Source of the DNA: an uncultured Eubacteriales bacterium
GTDB lineage: Bacteria; Bacillota; Clostridia; Christensenellales; Aristaeellaceae
Reading direction: 5' to 3'
NCBI GenBank assembly: GCA_900540045.1
Contig: UQEF01000048.1
Location: forward strand, 1-20,759
Length of the DNA stretch: 20,759 nucleotides
The position numbers and the translations under genes are program-made. Below, in pieces: positions 16,831-20,759 of the stretch. Positions within the stretch are counted from its first letter, which is position 1, and each line of letters begins with the position of its first letter. The notes beneath the pieces were generated by a model. That model searched no databases. It saw nothing but the letters and a program-made list of their open reading frames with translations, and had not been told where the DNA came from.

Positions 16831-17961
16831 ATGGCACAGACCTGCGCAGGGCGCACGGCCGTGGTCATCCCCGCCTACAAGCCGGATGACCGCCTGCCCC
16901 CCTATGTACAAGCGCTGAAGGACGCTGGCATCGGCAGGATCGTTGTCGTGGACGATGGCAGCGGTCAGGACTACCAACGGTTCTTTGATCAAATTCCCCG
17001 GGACGGGGTGAGCCATGTCATCAGCTACCGGCCCAACTGTGGCAAAGGGGTGGCGCTCAAGCGCGGTATGGCCTGGCTTATGGACAACAGCCCCGATCAG
17101 GACATCATCGTGACGGCCGACAGCGATGGGCAGCACACCGTGGAGGATGTGCTGCGCATGGCCCAGGACCTGGCGCGCGACCCCTCCGGGCTGCTCCTGG
17201 GCAGCCGGGACTTTTCCCAGGAGCATGTGCCTCCCAAGAGCCGGATGGGCAACCGCATCACCTCGGTGGTGTTCAAGCTGCTCTACGGATGCTGGGTGGG
17301 CGATACGCAGACGGGCCTGCGCGGCTTCCACCGCGATCTGCTGCCCGCCATGATCGCCGTGCCCGGTGATCGCTACGAGTATGAAATGAACGTGCTCATC
17401 GAGTGCGCAGCCATGAAGGTGCCCATGCGCCCCCTGCCCATCGAAACCGTGTATGAAAACAACAATGAGGGAAGCCATTTCCGCGCCTTCCGCGACAGCG
17501 CGCGCATTTATCGCGTGATCTTCAGCGGATTCTTCCGCTTTGTGGGCACGTCGATGGTCAGCTTTTTGGTCGACTATGGCCTCTATCTGTTGTTTAACAA
17601 CCTGATCAAATACTTCGGCACCTCCCTGGACCAGGAAGTCGGCGTGCTGTTCATCCGGGTGGTGCCCCATATCCTGATCGCCACCGTGGCCGCGCGCCTG
17701 TTGTCGGGAGTTACCAATTTCTTTTTGAACCGCAGCTTCGTTTTTACCGATAAGGGCAAGGTGAGTCAGGCGTTCCTGCGCTATCTGGGCGTGTTTTTCC
17801 TGGTGATGCTGCTCTCCGCTTTGCTGACCAGCAGCCTGCATCTGTGGCTGGGCTGGAGCGATAACACCGCCAAGATTCCGGTGGACATCGTGCTGTTTTT
17901 TGTCAGCTACCACCTGCAGCGCCGCTGGGTATTTCAAAAAAAGCCCGCGAAGGCGGGCTGA
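16831..17961 (+). CDS. GT2 glycosyltransferase fused to GtrA flippase domain
   Basis: Two domains in one protein suggest that it makes and moves a lipid-linked sugar. Residues 10-220 are a family 2 glycosyltransferase with VVIPAYKPDD, VVVDDGSG and a DSD metal motif at 97-99, then TGLRGFHRD and YEYEMNVLIECA. Residues from about 233 are a GtrA domain with four membrane helices, containing RFVGTSMVSFLVDYG, GVTNFFLNRSFVF and a terminal RRWVFQKK. GtrA proteins are thought to flip polyprenyl-phosphate sugars. The start is a choice between ATG 16819, which abuts AAAGGA with no spacing, and ATG 16831, with a 12-base spacing. The second is preferred. TTGACA at 16794 overlaps the peptidase stop, but no -10 box is found, so the gene is probably read with its upstream neighbours. 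The last codons hold the terminator of the opposite gene. Confidence 0.88.
   Translation: MAQTCAGRTAVVIPAYKPDDRLPPYVQALKDAGIGRIVVVDDGSGQDYQRFFDQIPRDGVSHVISYRPNCGKGVALKRGMAWLMDNSPDQDIIVTADSDGQHTVEDVLRMAQDLARDPSGLLLGSRDFSQEHVPPKSRMGNRITSVVFKLLYGCWVGDTQTGLRGFHRDLLPAMIAVPGDRYEYEMNVLIECAAMKVPMRPLPIETVYENNNEGSHFRAFRDSARIYRVIFSGFFRFVGTSMVSFLVDYGLYLLFNNLIKYFGTSLDQEVGVLFIRVVPHILIATVAARLLSGVTNFFLNRSFVFTDKGKVSQAFLRYLGVFFLVMLLSALLTSSLHLWLGWSDNTAKIPVDIVLFFVSYHLQRRWVFQKKPAKAG
17936..17959 (-). terminator. Terminator of the GNAT gene inside the GT2-GtrA coding end
   Basis: Read on the minus strand, AGCCCGC, loop CTTC and GCGGGCT (17942-17959) are followed by a run of seven T's counting the stem's last base (17936-17942). 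The stem lies in the last codons of the plus-strand glycosyltransferase gene, encoding KPAKAG, and begins 22 bp after the GNAT stop. It lacks a U run on the plus strand. Confidence 0.8.
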
Positions 17962-17980
17962 TCGGGCAGGGATACAAGCC

Positions 17981-18439
17981 CTAGCGCGCCGCGTCCGGGG
18001 GACAAAGCCCGCATCCGACGCAGCCGCCCCCGCAGCGGTCCAGGCGCACGTCGGCGGCAGCGAGGCCCATGACGGCCCGACCGCCCTGGCGGCACTCCTC
18101 ACAAAAGCCGTAGCGCGCGAAAAACGCAACGGCCTCTTCAGGCGTCTCCAGGCGGAGAAAATGCGCGCCGTGGCTGAGCGCCTTGAACAAAAGCAGGCGC
18201 ACCAGCAGATCGCCGTAGCCCATGCCGCGGAAACCGGACAGCACGCCGACATCGCCCAGCCAAAAGGCCCCGTCCCGCCACCACAGGCGGCCGGCGCCCA
18301 CGGGCTCCTCCCCGGCATAAACCGTTACCTGCTGCGCCCAGTCGTCCAATGCGTCGCGGCCGCGGCCAAATACCGCACGCCGGATGGCGAGGGGCTGGGA
18401 AACATCGCTGCCCGTGGGAAACCACTTACCCTGTATCAT
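17981..18439 (-). CDS. GNAT family N-acetyltransferase with cysteine-rich tail
   Basis: This is a small acetyl-CoA-dependent acetyltransferase of the GNAT superfamily, 152 residues. Motif A is visible as LGDVGVLSGFRGMGYGDLLVRLLL, where the R/Q-x-x-G-x-G/A acetyl-CoA loop reads RGMGYG. LETPEEAVAFFARYGFCEE is the usual end of the fold. After it comes an unusual tail with four cysteines, CGGGCVGCGLC, plus two more in CEEC, which could bind metal or an iron-sulfur centre. No function for this tail is known to me. Start ATG 18439 has GGGAGG upstream at 18449-18454; the frame is open further upstream but those codons run through the divergent gene and look unlike protein. The acceptor substrate is unknown. 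Confidence 0.82.
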   Translation of the reverse strand: MIQGKWFPTGSDVSQPLAIRRAVFGRGRDALDDWAQQVTVYAGEEPVGAGRLWWRDGAFWLGDVGVLSGFRGMGYGDLLVRLLLFKALSHGAHFLRLETPEEAVAFFARYGFCEECRQGGRAVMGLAAADVRLDRCGGGCVGCGLCPPDAAR

Positions 18440-18447
18440 GCGGAGTA

Positions 18448-18460
18448 CCTCCCGAAAGGA
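18448..18460. promoter_or_regulatory. Back-to-back ribosome binding sites of two divergent genes
   Basis: The minus-strand site GGGAGG (18449-18454 read in reverse) touches the plus-strand site AAAGGA (18455-18460). The start codons at 18439 (minus) and 18468 (plus) are only 28 bp apart, which leaves no room for promoters between them. Confidence 0.7.
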
Positions 18461-18467
18461 TGATAGC

Positions 18468-18680
18468 ATGGAACATGAAAAAATCGAACGCATTAACGAG
18501 CTTACGCGCCTGAGCCGCGAGCGGGAACTGACGCACGAGGAGCTTGTCGAGCGCGAGGCCCTGCGCCGCGAGTACCTCGATGGTTTCCGGCAGAACGCGC
18601 GGGCCGTACTGGAAAACGTGCGCCTGAAAAGGCCGGATGGCACGTTGGAGCCGCAGAAAAAGAAAGAGGACAAGCATTGA
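18468..18680 (+). CDS. DUF896 family small protein
   Basis: This 70-residue protein matches the DUF896 family (YnzC type), small helical proteins of Firmicutes whose role is not settled. The signature is seen as IERINELTRLSRERELTHEELVEREALRREYLDGFRQN, an N-terminal helical hairpin, followed by LENVRLKRPDGT and a lysine-rich tail. AAAGGA at 18455-18460 is spaced 7 bases from the ATG. The gene diverges from the GNAT gene, and its promoter must lie within that gene's coding region. No clear terminator follows; an AT-rich stretch begins about 20 bp on. Confidence 0.9.
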   Translation: MEHEKIERINELTRLSRERELTHEELVEREALRREYLDGFRQNARAVLENVRLKRPDGTLEPQKKKEDKH

Positions 18681-18752
18681 CCGCCTGCCCCAACACTCTG
18701 ATTTTATCAAAATAGTTTACAAAAATCAACCATAAAATTTTCGCAAAAAGCC

Positions 18753-18781
18753 TTGTTTCTCCGAAGCCTTTGGGTTATAAT
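18753..18781 (+). promoter_or_regulatory. Promoter for the DUF1292 gene
   Basis: A perfect TATAAT at 18776-18781 has TTGTTT at 18753-18758 as a fair -35 box with a 17-bp spacer. The surrounding 18695-18790 is much richer in A and T than the rest of the window. Transcription from here would give a leader of about 140 bases before the DUF1292 reading frame. Confidence 0.7.
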
Positions 18782-18925
18782 AAAACCGAACCAAGAGGAA
18801 TCAGGAAAAGGAAATGCCACTCCCATCGCGGCAATCCGGCGTTCCGCCGCAGGCTGTGATGACACGGCGTTGGAAATGACCGGGAGCGGCGATGAAATTC
18901 AGGCAGAGAAAGTGGGGCGATACCG

Positions 18926-19297
18926 TTGTACTGCGACGATCAGCCGTTGGGCGGCGTAGGTGCCGCCGAAGAAGAAACCAGGGACCTCATCGAAGGTGTC
19001 GATGAGGATGGAAACAATGTGCTGCTGGAAGTCGTGCGCTATTTCTTCTACAACGGTGAAGAATACGTTGTACTGGGCGAAGCCCATGATGGCGAATGCG
19101 ACTGTGAATGCGAGCATTGTGACCACCACGAGGAAGAAGAAGCCGTCAATCTCTATATCATGAAGGTTGTCGAATCGGAAGAGGACGGCGAGGAAATCGA
19201 GGAATTCCTTCCCGTGGAAGACGAAGACCTGCTCGAGAAACTTATCGAAGTGGTTCAAGCGGATTTTGAAGCTGACGAAGAACTGGACGACGAGTAA
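18926..19297 (+). CDS. DUF1292 family protein with Cys/His cluster; start uncertain
   Basis: This is a small, very acidic protein of the DUF1292 family, function unknown. The family core is clear: LIEGVDEDGNNVLLEVVRYFFYNGEEYVVL, then VNLYIMKVVESEEDG, then an acidic tail. Between them sits a stretch with Cys58, Cys60, Cys62, His64, Cys65, His67 and His68 followed by glutamates, which looks able to bind a metal ion. The start is a problem. The frame opens after a TGA at 18893-18895, and the only usual start codons before the core are TTG 18926 and TTG 18947, neither with a convincing ribosome site. ATG codons at 18814, 18876 and 18892 are in other frames. A frameshift, a sequencing indel or a true weak start are all possible. 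A short terminator hairpin follows at 19299. Confidence 0.75.
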   Translation: MYCDDQPLGGVGAAEEETRDLIEGVDEDGNNVLLEVVRYFFYNGEEYVVLGEAHDGECDCECEHCDHHEEEEAVNLYIMKVVESEEDGEEIEEFLPVEDEDLLEKLIEVVQADFEADEELDDE

Positions 19298-19298
19298 T

Positions 19299-19317
19299 AC
19301 CACCGTATGGGTGGTTT
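19299..19317 (+). terminator. Short terminator hairpin after DUF1292
   Basis: ACCACC (19299-19304), loop GTATG and GGTGGT (19310-19315) are followed by TTTCCTGT counting the stem's last base. It begins 2 bases after the TAA stop. The short stem and poor U run suggest partial termination. Confidence 0.45.
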
Positions 19318-19440
19318 CCTGTACGTGATTTTTTCACCGGATCGGATTTTCCTACCAGCGGTCGTAAGGCCGTAGATATAGACGGTTGGTTTTTCGGATC
19401 GAGCAGGCAGGAAAAGTGCATATACCAGGTAACAAAATTT
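19318..19440 (+). ncRNA. Possible structured RNA between DUF1292 and psuG
   Basis: This stretch has no gene. On the plus strand it can fold into nested stems: TTTTCCT (19347-19353) with AGGAAAA (19409-19415), CCAG (19355-19358) with TTGG (19386-19389), and CGGTC-GTAA-GGCCG (19359-19372), closed by a GNRA-type tetraloop. It ends in the strong terminator at 19441. It could be a small RNA or an extended 3' untranslated region of the DUF1292 message. No known riboswitch or RNA family is recognised and no promoter of its own is clear. Confidence 0.3.
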
Positions 19441-19468
19441 CCCGGACGGCCATTGCCGTCCGGGTTTT
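19441..19468 (+). terminator. Strong intrinsic terminator between convergent units
   Basis: CCCGGACGGC (19441-19450), loop CATT and GCCGTCCGGG (19455-19464) form a perfect 10-bp stem followed by TTTTCTGT. On the minus strand the stem is followed by AAATTTTG, so it may also help stop transcription coming from psuG, which ends 22 bp away. Confidence 0.87.
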
Positions 19469-19489
19469 CTGTACTGGGGGAACGGCGGG

Positions 19490-20410
19490 TCACTTTCCCG
19501 CCAGCTCCGACGCGATCTGCGCACCCAGGCGCGCGTTGTTGTAGACCAGCTGGATATTGGCCTTCAGGCTGTCGCCCCCGGTGAGCTTCTGAATCTTGTC
19601 AAGCAGGAAGGGCGTGGTATCCTTGCCGTGAATGCCCAGCGACTTGGCCTCGGCAATGGCGGCGTCGATATTGCGATTGATATAATCCAGGTCCATGGCA
19701 TATTCGTCAGGGATGGGGTTGGTCACCAGCATGCCGCCCGCCAGTCCCATGTCCAGCTTGACGGCAAAGGCGTCCGCAATCTCCTTGGGGGTGTCCAGCC
19801 GGTAGTCCACCTGGAATCCGGAATGCGTGGTATAGAAGGCGGGCAGTTCCTTGGTGCGGTAGCCGATGACGGGGACGCCCTTGGTTTCCAGGTATTCCAG
19901 CGTCAGGCCCAGGTCCAGAATGCTCTTGGCCCCCGCGCATACCACCAGCACCTGGGTCTGCGCCAGCTCCTCCAGGTCGGCGGAGATGTCCATGGTGGTT
20001 TCCGCACCGCGATGAACGCCGCCTACGCCGCCCGTGGCAAAGACGCGGATGCCCGCCAGTGCGGCGCCGATCATGGTGGTGGTCACGGTGGTGGCGCCAT
20101 CCTCGCCGCGGGAGAGCAGGACCGGCAGGTCACGGCGGCTGGCCTTGGCCACCGCCAGGCCCTTTTTGCCCAGATGCTCGATTTGTTCACGGGTGCAGCC
20201 CACGGTGATCTTGCCTTGAATGATGGCAATCGTCGCGGGTACCGCGCCGTTTTCACGCACGATCCTCTCCACGTTCAGGGCAGTTTCCACATTCTGCGGG
20301 TAGGGCATGCCATGTGAAATGATGGTGGATTCCAGCGCGACGACCGGCTTGCCCGCGTCGATGGCGGCCTTCACTTCTGGCGATACGTTGAGATACTTTT
20401 CAAGGTTCAT
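19490..20410 (-). CDS. psuG: Pseudouridine-5'-phosphate glycosidase
   Basis: This enzyme breaks the C-C glycosidic bond of pseudouridine 5'-phosphate to give uracil and ribose 5-phosphate, the second step of pseudouridine breakdown in the cytoplasm. Family motifs are clear: VALESTIISHGMPYPQN with Glu27, AKASRRDLP with Lys89, and FATGGVGGVHRG with His133. These match Glu31, Lys93 and His137 of the E. coli enzyme with a constant offset of four. TTMDISADL and LVTNPIPDEY follow. The length of 306 residues is normal. ATG 20410 is chosen because AAGGAGG (20419-20425, reverse strand) precedes it; an upstream extension would run into psuK. It is 13 bp after the kinase gene, whose stop codon overlaps this ribosome site. 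Confidence 0.95.
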   Translation of the reverse strand: MNLEKYLNVSPEVKAAIDAGKPVVALESTIISHGMPYPQNVETALNVERIVRENGAVPATIAIIQGKITVGCTREQIEHLGKKGLAVAKASRRDLPVLLSRGEDGATTVTTTMIGAALAGIRVFATGGVGGVHRGAETTMDISADLEELAQTQVLVVCAGAKSILDLGLTLEYLETKGVPVIGYRTKELPAFYTTHSGFQVDYRLDTPKEIADAFAVKLDMGLAGGMLVTNPIPDEYAMDLDYINRNIDAAIAEAKSLGIHGKDTTPFLLDKIQKLTGGDSLKANIQLVYNNARLGAQIASELAGK

Positions 20411-20423
20411 GCCTGGTTCCTCC

Positions 20424-20759
20424 TTATGCGTTCTGCACAATGCCTGCAATGGCATCAGGGGTGATGAGGGGACTTACGGCGCTGTCCGAGCGGGCGCAGA
20501 TCGCAGAGGCGGCCAGCCCATGCAGCGCCATTTCGCGCAGTGAACAGCCCTCCTGCCACGCGCAGGCGGCGGCGGCAAGAAATGCGTCACCGCAGCCGGT
20601 GGTGTTGAGGACCGGACTGGGGAAGCACGGCAGAATACCGCGCTCGCGCCCATCGTCGAAATAGACGCCCCCGGCACCCAGCGAGATGAACACATTCTCC
20701 AGCCCCAAGTCAAAGAAAGCCTTTGCGGCGCGGGGAAGGTCGTCGTTGCTATGGATGGC
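20424..20759 (-). CDS. psuK: PfkB family kinase, probable pseudouridine kinase (partial)
   Basis: Only the C-terminal 111 residues are in the window; the gene runs off the right edge. It is a ribokinase/PfkB-family sugar kinase: FDLGLENVFISLGAGGVYF is the strand-loop before the nucleotide site, and NTTGCGDAFLAAAACA is the second PfkB signature, with the catalytic Asp at 20586-20588. The usual GAGD reads GCGD here. Directly upstream of psuG in the same operon, it most likely phosphorylates pseudouridine to pseudouridine 5'-phosphate, the substrate of PsuG. The name rests mainly on this context, since PfkB kinases are hard to tell apart by their C terminus alone. Confidence 0.82.
   Translation of the reverse strand, partial: AIHSNDDLPRAAKAFFDLGLENVFISLGAGGVYFDDGRERGILPCFPSPVLNTTGCGDAFLAAAACAWQEGCSLREMALHGLAASAICARSDSAVSPLITPDAIAGIVQNA

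Noticed and set aside
18460..18465. TATCAT on the minus strand as a -10 box for the GNAT gene
   Set aside because: Transcription would start inside the ribosome site, and no -35 box is found 17 bp upstream.
1..20759. CRISPR array, tRNA, rRNA or transposase
   Set aside because: No regularly spaced direct repeats, cloverleaf-like sequence, rRNA motif or transposase-like protein was seen on either strand.

Overview
This window is a visibly GC-rich stretch of a Gram-positive chromosome, most likely an uncultured gut-type Clostridia lineage. The taxonomic call is inference. It rests on strong AAGGAGG ribosome binding sites, sigma-A promoters with 17-bp spacers, small DUF896 and DUF1292 proteins typical of Firmicutes, and dense co-directional gene packing. 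No rRNA, tRNA, CRISPR array, transposase or phage gene was seen.

Region 1 (1-8328, + strand) is a carbohydrate-use operon. It holds a GH31 alpha-glycosidase (5' end outside the window), a GH65 glycoside phosphorylase-type enzyme, two CUT1-type ABC permeases, a family 1 solute-binding protein, and a divergent six-hairpin glycosidase whose motifs resemble GH125. The first four genes overlap or nearly touch. Hairpins flank the binding-protein gene and could set its expression apart. No ATPase gene is present, so the transporter presumably borrows a shared MsmK/UgpC-type ATPase from elsewhere.

Region 2 (8325-17961, + strand) is a cell-envelope glycan region. It holds UDP-glucose dehydrogenase, a GT2 membrane glycosyltransferase, a DUF354 GT-B-like protein, a large polytopic protein that may be a GT-C transferase, a zinc-ribbon membrane protein, a membrane-anchored M1-type peptidase and a GT2-GtrA fusion. 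The layout suggests nucleotide-sugar supply, polyprenyl-phosphate-sugar synthesis and flipping, and use outside the membrane. Three good promoters (8325, 9832, 14133) divide it, and two of them have their -35 box over the stop codon of the gene before. A 226-bp hairpin-rich, transposon-like repeat with 14-bp inverted ends lies between ugd and the first GT2.

Region 3 (17962-20759) has a minus-strand GNAT acetyltransferase with a cysteine-rich tail. It is back to back with a DUF896 gene, with only 28 bp between the start codons. Then come an AT-rich promoter region, a DUF1292 protein with an unclear start and a Cys/His cluster, a possible structured RNA ending in a strong terminator, and a minus-strand psuK-psuG pair for pseudouridine breakdown (psuK runs off the window).

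The features most worth following up are the hairpin element at 9590-9815, the near-identical promoters at 8325 and 9832, the unusual glycosidase at 6583, the tangled 5' end of the DUF1292 gene and the candidate RNA at 19318-19468.
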